DNA from: JAEYXS01 sp943367715
GTDB taxonomy: Bacteria; Verrucomicrobiota; Verrucomicrobiia; Limisphaerales; JAEYXS01
Direction of reading: 5' to 3'
Length of the DNA stretch: 64,000 nt
Assembly: GCA_943367715.1 (NCBI GenBank)
Contig: CALRJY020000018.1
Span: forward strand, 54,754-118,753
The translations under genes and the position numbers were made by a program. The notes under the pieces were generated by a model. That model saw nothing but the letters and a program-made list of their open reading frames with translations. It made no database searches and was not told where the DNA came from. Below are positions 18,086 through 25,948 of this stretch, one piece after another; position 1 is the stretch's first letter; every line of letters starts with the position of its first letter.

Positions 18086-18529
18086 ATGAAAATCACCGAG
18101 GCACTTCTCGCGGAGCATGTGGTCTTCCACAGTGTGTTTGACCACATCGAACTCGTCGCGCCATGCCTCGAAACGCTGGCGGAGGTCAAGGTGCTGGGCG
18201 GGATGCTGGCGGCCTTGCTGGAGCATCATGGAGAGGCGGAGGACAAGCTGCTGATGGAACCGCTGGAGCACCGGCTGGATCATTTGGGCCACCGGGAATC
18301 GTTTCATCACGAGCATGAACTGATCGATGGTTTTTTGATGCAGTTGCAGAGCCAGACCGATGTGCTTGCCGCGCGGGCTATGTTGCTCAAGACGGTGCAG
18401 ATCTCCCGCCACCATTTTGACAAAGAAGAGCGCCTGATCTTCCCGATGGCCGAGCAGAACCTGAGCGAGAAAACGCTCTTGGAGCTGGGCCAGCAATGGG
18501 AAGCGCAGCGGCAGGTGGCGACGGTCTAA
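18086..18529 (+). CDS. hemerythrin-like HHE domain protein
   Basis: The protein has 147 residues, a four-helix bundle with histidine/acid pairs at the right spacing for a non-heme di-iron site: H11 and H15 in helix 1, HHGEAE (47-52) in helix 2, HHEHE (74-78) in helix 3 and HHFDKEE (109-115) in helix 4. Family members bind oxygen, nitric oxide or peroxide, or buffer iron. There is no signal peptide, so it is cytosolic. It converges with the CHASE hybrid kinase gene and overlaps its end by 4 bp. The 226 bp upstream hold its promoter and that of the divergent YlbF-like gene; no ribosome-binding site is obvious. Confidence 0.85.
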   Translation: MKITEALLAEHVVFHSVFDHIELVAPCLETLAEVKVLGGMLAALLEHHGEAEDKLLMEPLEHRLDHLGHRESFHHEHELIDGFLMQLQSQTDVLAARAMLLKTVQISRHHFDKEERLIFPMAEQNLSEKTLLELGQQWEAQRQVATV

Positions 18530-21500
18530 ACTGACGGCCCCGTCTGTTCATCGAAGATACCCCGCAGCTTCTCCTGCAATTCATCCCGTTTGAAAGGCTT
18601 CTGGATGAAACCAGCCAGGCCTTTGCCGGTGAAGCGGTTGATGGCATCCTGTTCGTTGAAACCGCTCATCAGCAACACTCGCACATCGGGCTTCAGTTTG
18701 CGCAACTCGCGGAAGGCCTGTTCGCCATCCATGTGGGGCATGGTGAGATCCATGAGCACCAGCGTGATGATTCCTTCATGCTGTTTGAATTTCTCCAGAG
18801 CATCCCGGCCATCCCGGGCGAGGATGGTCTTGAAGCCGAATGATTCCAGCAGGCGCGCACCGATGGTGCGAACGGTTTCCTCATCGTCCACCACGAGCAC
18901 CGTGCCCTGACTTTTCCAATTGTTGGTGGCTTCTCCGCTGAACTCCAGCGGCGCCGCCGTTCCCTCCCCGTAGGGGAGCAGGAGCTTGAAGGTGGAGCCG
19001 CGGCCTTGCTCGCTATCAACTTTGAGTGCGCCCTTATGCGAGCGGACGATGCCCAACACCGCTGCCAGACCAAGCCCGCGCCCGGTGAATTTGGTGGTGA
19101 AGAACGGGTCAAAGATACGGGCCAGGGTCTCCTTGCTCATGCCGCAACCGCTGTCGCTGATTTCGATGAAGACATAATCTCCCTCTTTGAGATCGGGGGA
19201 AAGGCGGGTGGAACCGAGGTACGCGCGATCAGCCCGCATGATGCCGGTGGCGATGCGGATGACACCGCTACGGTCGCCGATGGCATCGGAAGCATTGATG
19301 ACCAGGTTCATCAGGATCTGGCGTATCTGTGTGGCATCCGCCATGACCGGCGGCAGGCCCTGCGCCAATTGAAAGCGCAGTACCACTTTCTTGCTGATGG
19401 AGAGATGCAGAAGGCTGGTGATTTCCTCGACCAGACAGGTGACATCCAGGTTCTGAATGATAAAACGGCCTTTGCCAGCATACGCGAGCATCTGGCGGCA
19501 AAGATCAGCGGCGCGCTGGGAGGATTTTTCCACCTGATCGAGGTGTTCGAACAGGGCGGGGTTTCCAGGGAATTCAAGTTTCGCAAGACTGGCGTGCCCG
19601 AGGATGCCGGTAAGCAGGTTGTTGAAATCGTGCGCGATACCACCGGCTAGGACGCCGAGGCTCTCCAGTTTCTGGGTTTCCTGAAGCTTTTGTTCGAACT
19701 GGGACCGTTCCACTTCAGCCGCTTTTTCTCGCGTGACATCCCGGCTGATCCCGACCAGCCCGATGATCTCGCCTTCAGCGTTCTTCAAAGGCACCTTGGA
19801 AGTGAGGAAGTAACCTTGAGTGCCATCCGGCAGCAGACATGGTTCTTCGCGATTGAGGATGGGCGTGCCGGAATTGATCACCGTCATGTCATCCTGGAAA
19901 TAGAGATCGGCCACTTCCTTGGGGAAGTAATCAAAGACGGTCTTGCCCACGATGTCCTCGGTGGAACGAAGTTTGAGGATTCTCCGATTGGCCTCGTTGG
20001 TGGCGAGGAAGCGGCCCGTCTTGTCCTTGACGAAAATGGGATCGGGCAGGGTATCGATGAGCGTGCGCAACAGTTGGCGCTCCTGCAGGATGGCTTGCTT
20101 GGCCCGTCTCCGTTCGGTGATGTCAATGCTCAGGCCGATGATGCCGATAAGCTCGCCAGCGTCATCCTTTAGGGGAGCACCGAAGACCTGTACCGGGAAC
20201 CGTTCCCCATCCATTCGCACATACTCGATCTCATAGGCAGAAGAGATGCCTTTCAGCCGCTCTTCCAGATGAACGGGCAGACTGGTCCGGAATTCGGGCG
20301 CGACAAAATCCCTGATGTTTTTGCCTTCCAGGCTGGCGGAGGCGGGGAAGCCGAGCATCTGGCGGAGCACGGGGTTGAGATAACGGATGTGCTGGCCATC
20401 CGGTTCCAACTGCCAGACGCCCACCGGCGCATGCTCCACGAGGGAACGGAAACGGGTTTCGCTTTCCCGCAGCGCATGTTCCGCCGTCTGGCGTTCTTGA
20501 TTCTCCCGGGCGAGCTTGCGATTGGATTCCAGCAGTTCGGTGGTCCGTTCCGCCACCTCTTGTTCCACAAGGGTGGTGCGATGGCTGACGGAAAGAAAGA
20601 GCGAGGCGAGCAGGGCGGTGAAGAGGGTGCCGACGATAGTGATCAACGGAGTCCGGGACGGGTTCAAGCTTGCGAGCCATTCGGGCGAGGCCCGGAAATA
20701 AAAGTTCATGTCGCGCTCGCCGAAACGCAAGGTGCGGGTGCTGCTCAGGCCGTCACGCATTTCCTCAGGACTCACCGGGGCGACGGGCTGTTTACGCAAG
20801 CGCGAAGAATGAAAGTAGAGCATGCGATCAGCCGCCGGTGCCCTTGTGTCCTCAATGAGGATATCGACGCCACCAGCGGAAAGTTGCCCGAGGATGCCTT
20901 CGATCAAATCGCCCAGCCGGAAGACGATCTGCACATAGCCGACCAGGAGTTCCCGCCGTTCTTCCACCGTCCGGGGACTGATGGTGCCACGATAAACCGG
21001 AGCCAGGGAAATGATGCCATATTGGTTGCCTGGCTCTTGAATGAGACGAAATTTTTCAGTCAGGACAGTGTCCGCTTCGTCACGGGCTTCATCCAAGGCG
21101 GCTTTGGTGGGGCCAAAGGTGAGGTCGTAGCCCAAGGCCGCTTCATTGCCTTTTAACGGGGCCACATAGGTGATGGGAAAGTGATCCGGTGCCTCGGGGG
21201 AGGGTACGATGCTGCCATCGGGACGGCGGAGGAAGATGGTAAAATTCGTGTGACCGGCGGCCCGCATTTGCTGCTCCCACTGGCTCCGTCCGGATTCGGG
21301 TACGCGTGGCACCCACTCCAAGGCCTGGATGGGAGGGTGACGCTTCAGGGCGTTCAGGGAGATTTCGGTGAACTCTTTTTCCGAAAGGTCCGCATCATAG
21401 ATGAACATGTTCCGGAGCGAGAAGAGGAGTTCTTCGTAGTTGACCCCGGCAGACTCGAACAGGCGAATGCGGCTCTCGACCAGACGTTGAAAACTGTTGC

Positions 21501-21708
21501 GCCGGGACTCTTTTTCGGCCCGGGCCACCAAGTGACAAGCGATGTAAGTGACGGCGGCCCCCAGCAAAATGATGGCGGCAACCAAGAGCATCTGCCTCTG
21601 GTTAAGCGCCGGCCTGCCGGCCTTTTGGGCGTACAGGTTAGTCACACTGGGTGGAAGGTTGTCCAAAAGAACGTGAACAGACCTAACAGTGACGTCTTTT
21701 TTTGTCAC
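18526..21708 (-). CDS. CHASE-PAS-PAS hybrid sensor histidine kinase with receiver domain
   Basis: The protein has 1060 residues from a GTG start; an ATG at residue 40, just before the first membrane helix, is a possible alternative. Order of domains: TM1 (about 40-60); periplasmic CHASE domain (about 75-300, with ALEWVPRVPESGR and FPITYVAPLKGNEAALGYD); TM2 (about 345-370); PAS 1 and PAC (about 415-535); PAS 2 and PAC (about 545-665); HisKA with GGIAHDFNNLLTGILGH (phosphoacceptor His); HATPase with DSGCGMSKETLARIFDPFF and GRGLGLAAVLGIV; and a receiver (about 930-1050) with VVDDEE, the acceptor Asp in LMDLTMPHMDG and QKPF. CHASE senses small extracellular ligands. No response-regulator gene is adjacent, so output is via phosphorelay to an unseen partner. 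Confidence 0.93.
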   Translation of the reverse strand: MTKKDVTVRSVHVLLDNLPPSVTNLYAQKAGRPALNQRQMLLVAAIILLGAAVTYIACHLVARAEKESRRNSFQRLVESRIRLFESAGVNYEELLFSLRNMFIYDADLSEKEFTEISLNALKRHPPIQALEWVPRVPESGRSQWEQQMRAAGHTNFTIFLRRPDGSIVPSPEAPDHFPITYVAPLKGNEAALGYDLTFGPTKAALDEARDEADTVLTEKFRLIQEPGNQYGIISLAPVYRGTISPRTVEERRELLVGYVQIVFRLGDLIEGILGQLSAGGVDILIEDTRAPAADRMLYFHSSRLRKQPVAPVSPEEMRDGLSSTRTLRFGERDMNFYFRASPEWLASLNPSRTPLITIVGTLFTALLASLFLSVSHRTTLVEQEVAERTTELLESNRKLARENQERQTAEHALRESETRFRSLVEHAPVGVWQLEPDGQHIRYLNPVLRQMLGFPASASLEGKNIRDFVAPEFRTSLPVHLEERLKGISSAYEIEYVRMDGERFPVQVFGAPLKDDAGELIGIIGLSIDITERRRAKQAILQERQLLRTLIDTLPDPIFVKDKTGRFLATNEANRRILKLRSTEDIVGKTVFDYFPKEVADLYFQDDMTVINSGTPILNREEPCLLPDGTQGYFLTSKVPLKNAEGEIIGLVGISRDVTREKAAEVERSQFEQKLQETQKLESLGVLAGGIAHDFNNLLTGILGHASLAKLEFPGNPALFEHLDQVEKSSQRAADLCRQMLAYAGKGRFIIQNLDVTCLVEEITSLLHLSISKKVVLRFQLAQGLPPVMADATQIRQILMNLVINASDAIGDRSGVIRIATGIMRADRAYLGSTRLSPDLKEGDYVFIEISDSGCGMSKETLARIFDPFFTTKFTGRGLGLAAVLGIVRSHKGALKVDSEQGRGSTFKLLLPYGEGTAAPLEFSGEATNNWKSQGTVLVVDDEETVRTIGARLLESFGFKTILARDGRDALEKFKQHEGIITLVLMDLTMPHMDGEQAFRELRKLKPDVRVLLMSGFNEQDAINRFTGKGLAGFIQKPFKRDELQEKLRGIFDEQTGPSV

Positions 21709-21794
21709 TGCGAAACCGCCTGTTTATAGGCGGGAACGTACAGGGGTACTCAATCCCGGCTTGCCCCTGAAAAAACCTGATGTAACCTTGGCGC

Positions 21795-22199
21795 ATGCCA
21801 GAAGTATTAAAATTTGTCCACAACGGTGCCTCGAAGATCACGCCCCAGATTTTGGCGGGGGTGCATCACAAGCTGCCCCTGCTGAAAGTCGAGTTCGCCC
21901 AGATTAATGCGCCGAAGTACCCGCATCTGGTGGACCAGCTCGAATTTCTGGCGGATGTAGTGGAGGACTATGCTGAGAATGCGGACAAGGAATTGCCTTA
22001 TTTTGCCATCGCCAGCGCAGTTTTCGCCTTGGTCTACGCCCACCGGCAGTTTGATCTGATCCCTGATGATGTTCCCGAGCTGGGACATGCGGATGATTCG
22101 AGCGTGGTGCGGGCGGTATTGATGGAATATGAGCGGCCGTTCGCGGCTTATGCGGCGCGGCATCAGATGAAGTGGTCAAAGATTACGGTGAACCCGTAA
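21795..22199 (+). CDS. DUF1232 (YkvA-like) protein
   Basis: The protein has 134 residues. The C-terminal half carries the DUF1232 signature YAHRQFDLIPDDVPELGHADD followed by a hydrophobic stretch with conserved acidic residues. Function of the family is unknown; members are often membrane-associated, but no strong transmembrane helix is obvious here. It is divergent from the CHASE kinase gene, whose start is 86 bp away, so a shared promoter region is possible. A weakly transcribed spacer of 59 bp separates it from the convergent gene at 22259. Confidence 0.82.
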   Translation: MPEVLKFVHNGASKITPQILAGVHHKLPLLKVEFAQINAPKYPHLVDQLEFLADVVEDYAENADKELPYFAIASAVFALVYAHRQFDLIPDDVPELGHADDSSVVRAVLMEYERPFAAYAARHQMKWSKITVNP

Positions 22200-22258
22200 T
22201 CCCGCGGACCAGCCGGAAGCGGAAATCCCGTGAATCACGGGGTGAGTGCCTGTTTTGC

Positions 22259-22537
22259 CTAATTGCCGGTGTATTCGAAGACGTGGAGGACGAGTTCACC
22301 GGCTCCGAACTGGACGCTGTTGATGTAAAGGAGCTGATCGGAATTCAGAGTGATTTCCTGCCCGGTCTTCAGCACGGCGATGCGGCGCATCTCCTTTTCT
22401 TGCACCTCGGTTTCCACGATGGCCCAGATCCAGACGTTCACGTCGATGGGCTGAGCGGTGAGGATTTGTGCGCCCACGGGCATTTCTACTTCCTGTGTTT
22501 CCTGACGCTTGACCTTGTATTTGTAAATCGTCTTCAT
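22259..22537 (-). CDS. small conserved protein, DUF7352-like
   Basis: The protein has 92 residues, beta-rich, without signal peptide. The start MKTIYKYKVKRQETQEVEMPVG, then ILTAQPIDVNVWIWAIVE, resembles a small conserved family (DUF7352) whose members are predicted to be cytosolic and are of unknown role; the usual conserved tail is diverged here. It begins a divergent gap toward the acyltransferase gene. Assignment is by recollection of the pattern, so moderate. Confidence 0.65.
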   Translation of the reverse strand: MKTIYKYKVKRQETQEVEMPVGAQILTAQPIDVNVWIWAIVETEVQEKEMRRIAVLKTGQEITLNSDQLLYINSVQFGAGELVLHVFEYTGN

Positions 22538-22894
22538 GCTTCAGATTCCGATAGCCCGCCCAATGTGATTATGCCGTGGTCACTCCGCCGCGATACAGCC
22601 GGGGAAAACTCTTTGACTGGCAATATTGTTACCAGACCATAGCCCCGTGTAAAGCCGCCAGCCGGACCTAGGCCGAGGGGCCAGAAAGACCGGTTTTGGC
22701 CCCTGACGCGGTTCTTGGAGGAGGTACAAGAACTGTCGCCGGAATAATTTGTCGGAGTGTCATTTGGGCGGGGAAAATACTTGTTCGCATCCTTCGTGCT
22801 ACCTAGGCTTCGCACAAGAAGCCCCGGGCGGCTTGCCGGTCTGTTTGGACGGTTGGAAAGCGGGCCTGCCTCGCCAAGGCAGAGACAAAGAGTG
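22538..22894. other. 357-bp divergent intergenic region
   Basis: It separates the small minus-strand gene (start 22537) from the acyltransferase. Seen: hairpin GTTCTTG gaggaggta CAAGAAC at 22711-22733, and hairpin CTGCCT cgcca AGGCAG at 22866-22882 close to the chosen acyltransferase start. A GTG at 22757 opens the downstream frame, but the encoded lead has no homology I recognise, so I treat 22757-22894 as leader. No RNA gene was recognised. Confidence 0.5.
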
Positions 22895-23701
22895 ATGCAG
22901 GAACAGGCAGTCAACGTAGGTGCGAACGGTGCGGCACCCATGTCCCTGCCGGGACGTCCCTTGCTGGCGCCCGGCGAGATATGGCGTCGTCCCCTGCCAT
23001 ATTTGGCGAAAGATCATCTCACGCGTTTTCTCACCCGTCTCGCCTTGCATCTGTATCGCGGGCATTTTCTAGAAGTGATCGGGGCAGAACGGCTGAAACC
23101 GGAGCACGACCCTTACATCATCGTCCTCAATCACAGCCAGCGTTCCGAGGCGATCTTGATTCCCGGGCTCCTGTTTTTTCTGCGGGACGGCAAGCGGGTA
23201 CACTTCATGGCCGATTGGAATTTTTGTCTTTTTCCGCCAGTGGCCCTATTATATCGCTGTGCACAGGTGATCACGTTGGCCCGCAAACCCGCGAAGCCCA
23301 AGTTCCTGAACGTGTTCAAGCCGCTGTTCACAGACAAGGTGCCCGCGTTTGAACGGGCCAAGCGACGGTTGGCCGAAGGCGCCCCGGTGGGCATCTTCCC
23401 GGAAGGCACGGTGAACCGGAACGCACAGGAATTATTGAAGGGATTTTACGGAGCAGCGCAGTTGTCCTTGGAAACAGGGGTGCCCCTGTTACCGGTGGGG
23501 GTGCGGTTCCCCACCAATCCGGCGGGAGAAACGATCAGTGAGGCTTCGCCGCAAGTGATCGAGATCGGCGAACCCTTGGTGCCGGAGAAAAAAATCAGCA
23601 ACCCGAGCCCTGATGAGGTGCGGGCGTGGCACGCACGGATGATGGAAGAAATAGGCCGGTTATCCGGCAAACAATGGCAGTCAAACAGCAAACGCAAATG
23701 A
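22895..23701 (+). CDS. PlsC-like lysophospholipid acyltransferase
   Basis: The protein has 268 residues from the ATG at 22895; GTG codons at 22892 and 22757 are alternatives. It shows the glycerolipid acyltransferase motifs: NHSQRSE (H80 with E85 in place of the usual HX4D aspartate), and FPEGTVNR as the glycerol-phosphate-binding block. The reaction is transfer of a fatty acyl group from acyl-ACP or acyl-CoA to a lysophospholipid or similar hydroxyl, at the cytoplasmic face of the inner membrane. The HX4E substitution is unusual but conservative. It overlaps the following GNAT-like gene by 4 bp (ATGA), so the two are translationally coupled, as olsA/olsB-type pairs can be. Confidence 0.85.
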   Translation: MQEQAVNVGANGAAPMSLPGRPLLAPGEIWRRPLPYLAKDHLTRFLTRLALHLYRGHFLEVIGAERLKPEHDPYIIVLNHSQRSEAILIPGLLFFLRDGKRVHFMADWNFCLFPPVALLYRCAQVITLARKPAKPKFLNVFKPLFTDKVPAFERAKRRLAEGAPVGIFPEGTVNRNAQELLKGFYGAAQLSLETGVPLLPVGVRFPTNPAGETISEASPQVIEIGEPLVPEKKISNPSPDEVRAWHARMMEEIGRLSGKQWQSNSKRK

Positions 23702-24432
23702 CACTCTCTCTCAAGAAACGCACACGGGTGACGCGGGTGAACACGGAGGCGGACCGGCTGCACGCCATCACGGTGCTCAAGGCCACGTATCACGAAGAGA
23801 AAAACTGGGTGGCCAACGAGCAGAAGATGTTTGTGACGGAGGATCTTCAGGATCCGAAGGTTTCCTGGTTCGTGGTGTTCGTGGAAGAGATTCCGGTGGG
23901 CGTACTCCGGGTGCTCTATGAGCTGCCGTTGGACGTGTACAAGGAATATGGTTTCAAGCAGCTCGGGCAGGGTGTGGACATTGAGGCTTTCGTCACGGGA
24001 AACAAGATCGCGGAGATTGGGCGTTTTGCCGTGCTGCCGGAGTATCGCAAGTTCGTCGTGGTGGTGGGCGCATTGATGCGGGAGGCCAGCAAGGAAACGG
24101 TCAGGCGCGGTTTCACCCATTACATCACGGACGTTTTTGAAGGCGAGAAGCACAGCCCGTATCTTTTCCACACGCGGGTGATGGGTTTCATCCCGGTGGC
24201 CACGCATGATCTGGGGGAACTGAACTGCCCCTTGCGGCGCATCACCATGGTGCTGGACATCAAGGCGGCGTACAACCGGTTGCGGGATTCCAACGGGTTT
24301 GTGTTCCGCTTCCTCACGGAAGACTGGGACCAGTCACTGCATGAAAAACTGCGGGATGGCGATCCCAAGAAGAATACGGAAGGAATGCTCCTGGCGATGG
24401 CGCGGGCTTACGGCTTGGTGGGCAAAGAGTGA
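23698..24432 (+). CDS. GNAT-fold N-acyltransferase of the autoinducer-synthase/FeeM-like type
   Basis: The protein has 244 residues from the ATG overlapping the previous stop; a longer frame from 23626 would overlap the acyltransferase gene by 76 bp and lacks support. The pattern EIGRFAVLPEYRK, followed by a helix (VGALMREASKETVRRG) and FHTRVMGF, fits the GNAT-like fold of long-chain N-acyltransferases: acyl-homoserine-lactone synthases, FeeM and the PEP-CTERM/exosortase-associated acyltransferases. The likely acceptor is an amine, with acyl-ACP as donor (family knowledge). Coupling to a PlsC-like enzyme suggests a two-step acylation, for example an aminolipid, but no product can be named. 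A strong bidirectional terminator follows. Confidence 0.72.
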   Translation: MTLSLKKRTRVTRVNTEADRLHAITVLKATYHEEKNWVANEQKMFVTEDLQDPKVSWFVVFVEEIPVGVLRVLYELPLDVYKEYGFKQLGQGVDIEAFVTGNKIAEIGRFAVLPEYRKFVVVVGALMREASKETVRRGFTHYITDVFEGEKHSPYLFHTRVMGFIPVATHDLGELNCPLRRITMVLDIKAAYNRLRDSNGFVFRFLTEDWDQSLHEKLRDGDPKKNTEGMLLAMARAYGLVGKE

Positions 24433-24451
24433 TTTTAGAAAAACAAAAAAA

Positions 24452-24485
24452 CGGGCTGGCTTGAAAAGGCCAGCCCGCTTTTGTT
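24452..24485. terminator. bidirectional Rho-independent terminator
   Basis: CGGGCTGGC (24452-24460) pairs with GCCAGCCCG (24469-24477) and is flanked by an A run on the left and TTTTG on the right. It can terminate the GNAT gene (ends 24432) and the convergent peroxiredoxin gene (ends 24500). Confidence 0.92.
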
Positions 24486-24499
24486 TGGTAAATTCCGGA

Positions 24500-24979
24500 T
24501 CAACCGAGCTTGCCGAGGACTTCCTTCACGGCGGTGAAGTTGGGCAGGTCTTTCGGCGTCGGGGTCTGCTCGCTGTATTGGATCACGCCGTTCTTGTCCA
24601 CCACGAAGGCAGCGCGGGCGCTGACGGAGCCGAGGCCGATGAGGTCACCCAAGAGCACGCCATAGTCGGTGGCGGTCTTCTTGTTCAAATCGCTCGCGAT
24701 GGTGATGCCGATCTTGTTCTGGGTGGCCCACGCTTCCTGGGCGAAGGGGCTGTCCACGCTGATGGCGATGACCTCGGCGTTCAGGCCTTTGTAGGCACCG
24801 AGACCGGCGGTGATATCGCACATCTCCTGGGTGCAGACGCCGGTGAAGGCGAGGGGGAAGAAGAGGATGACCGTGTTCTTCTGGCCGAAATTGGCGCTGA
24901 GCTTCACATCTTTCAGGCCTTCAGCGGTTTTGGATTTCAGGGAAAAATCAGGGGCTTTGGAGCCGACAGAGATAGCCAT
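24500..24979 (-). CDS. AhpC/TSA-family peroxiredoxin
   Basis: The protein has 159 residues. The active site is FPLAFTGVCTQEMC, with the peroxidatic cysteine at C49 and a second cysteine at C54. It reduces hydrogen peroxide and organic peroxides with electrons from thioredoxin or a related thiol (family knowledge), in the cytoplasm. Length and the FTGVCTQEMCD context fit the AhpE-like branch. A second peroxiredoxin of the Bcp type follows on the same strand 195 bp upstream in transcription order. A perfect 7-bp inverted repeat (25091-25105) lies 112 bp upstream of the start and could be an operator. The start MAISVGSKAPDF is standard for the family. Confidence 0.93.
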   Translation of the reverse strand: MAISVGSKAPDFSLKSKTAEGLKDVKLSANFGQKNTVILFFPLAFTGVCTQEMCDITAGLGAYKGLNAEVIAISVDSPFAQEAWATQNKIGITIASDLNKKTATDYGVLLGDLIGLGSVSARAAFVVDKNGVIQYSEQTPTPKDLPNFTAVKEVLGKLG

Positions 24980-25090
24980 AGTTTGAGCAATTGGTGGTTA
25001 GCGGTTATTTCGCCCGGTTGTTATAGTTCTTGGGTTGGCAGGTGTCAAACGGCCAATCCGTGCTTTTTGCGAGAACCAAACACTGATGCG

Positions 25091-25105
25091 GAACGTAATA
25101 CGTTC
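25091..25105. promoter_or_regulatory. palindromic candidate operator upstream of the peroxiredoxin gene
   Basis: GAACGTA and TACGTTC flank a single central A, a perfect inverted repeat. It lies between the two peroxiredoxin genes, 112 bp before the AhpE-like start. Size and symmetry suit a dimeric regulator, but no regulator gene is nearby. Confidence 0.35.
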
Positions 25106-25174
25106 AGCGGGTTGCTGTTGTTTGACAGTCAGTTGGTCGATAAACGGACGGACGGGATGGATTTCGGCAGGGAC

Positions 25175-25654
25175 TCAGCTATCCAGTGCCGCCAAGACTT
25201 CTGCGGCGTGGGTGCTGGTTTTTACTTTCGTCCATGTCTTTTTGATCAGACCATCCGCACCGATGAGAAAAGTCATCCGATGGATGCCGTCAAACGTGAG
25301 CCCGATGAACTTTTTCTCGCCCCAGACCCCGAACGCTTTGGCGATGGCCAGGTCAGTATCTGCCAGCAGAGGGAAGGGGAGAGAATACTTGGTGGCGAAC
25401 TTGGCGTGCGATTTGACCGAATCGCCGCTAACGCCGAGGAGCACGGCTCCTTTGGCTTGAAGTTGGGCGTAGTTATCGCGGAAGCCGCAGGACTCCGTGG
25501 TGCAGCCGGGGGTGTTGTCCTTGGGGTAGAAATACACGACCACGGGACGACCTCGGAAATCCCTTAGTGAAATAAGCTGGCCATCCTGAGTGGGCGCAGT
25601 GATATCCGGTGCAGCATCGCCGGGCTGAAGAGGGATAGGTTTGACTGAGGGCAT
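25175..25654 (-). CDS. bcp: thiol peroxidase Bcp/PrxQ
   Basis: The protein has 159 residues. The diagnostic site PKDNTPGCTTESCGFRD gives the peroxidatic cysteine C51 and resolving cysteine C56, spaced by four residues as in Bcp/PrxQ. It reduces peroxides with thioredoxin as electron donor. A short N-terminal stretch (VKPIPLQPGDAAPD) leads into the thioredoxin fold; there is no signal peptide, so it is cytosolic. It is transcribed toward the second peroxiredoxin gene but 195 bp separate them, so they may be independent units. Upstream, its start faces the long leader of the exopolysaccharide operon. Confidence 0.94.
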   Translation of the reverse strand: MPSVKPIPLQPGDAAPDITAPTQDGQLISLRDFRGRPVVVYFYPKDNTPGCTTESCGFRDNYAQLQAKGAVLLGVSGDSVKSHAKFATKYSLPFPLLADTDLAIAKAFGVWGEKKFIGLTFDGIHRMTFLIGADGLIKKTWTKVKTSTHAAEVLAALDS

Positions 25655-25740
25655 AAGTGTTGGTGTGATAGTTGCTTACAACCGGGCCGGGGACAACCTA
25701 AAGATATGGGAAGAGCAAAATAGGGTGAATCGAAAAGCCG

Positions 25741-25841
25741 CTAGGGGAAAACCCTAGGTAAAGTGAGAGGGCCTACGGATAGTAAAAAAAGGCAGGTAAT
25801 GGTCTTATCTTGGCAAGTTAGGGCAAGACAAGGACCCTGCC
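25741..25841 (+). promoter_or_regulatory. structured leader upstream of the exopolysaccharide operon
   Basis: Two inverted-repeat blocks stand out. CTAGGG gaaaa CCCTAG (25741-25757) is a perfect hairpin ending in a CCTAGGT half-site pattern. A longer imperfect stem at 25791-25841 pairs GGCAG with CTGCC, GGTC with GACC and TCTTG with CAAGA, with a loop of 11 bases. Further down, CTTGCG t CGCAAG (25897-25909) and ATTGG tgag CCAAT (25937-25950, running into the ATG at 25949) add more symmetry. This could be protein-binding DNA or a leader RNA; I recognise no riboswitch class. Confidence 0.45.
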
Positions 25842-25948
25842 GGTGAAGCAGTTTGGTCCTGCTGGCCTGAGCTGATTGGCTCTAGCTAGTTAAGGTCTTG
25901 CGTCGCAAGTGTTAAAAAATTAGGCTTCATAATGATATTGGTGAGCCA

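Noticed and set aside
25811..25830. A sigma-54-like promoter (TTGGCA ... GGGC) before the exopolysaccharide operon
   Set aside because: Spacing between the GG and GC elements is one base short of the strict requirement and the same bases lie in a hairpin.
25741..25841. A cyclic di-GMP (GEMM) riboswitch in the exopolysaccharide leader
   Set aside because: The conserved GEMM bases and the tetraloop-receptor pattern are not present.
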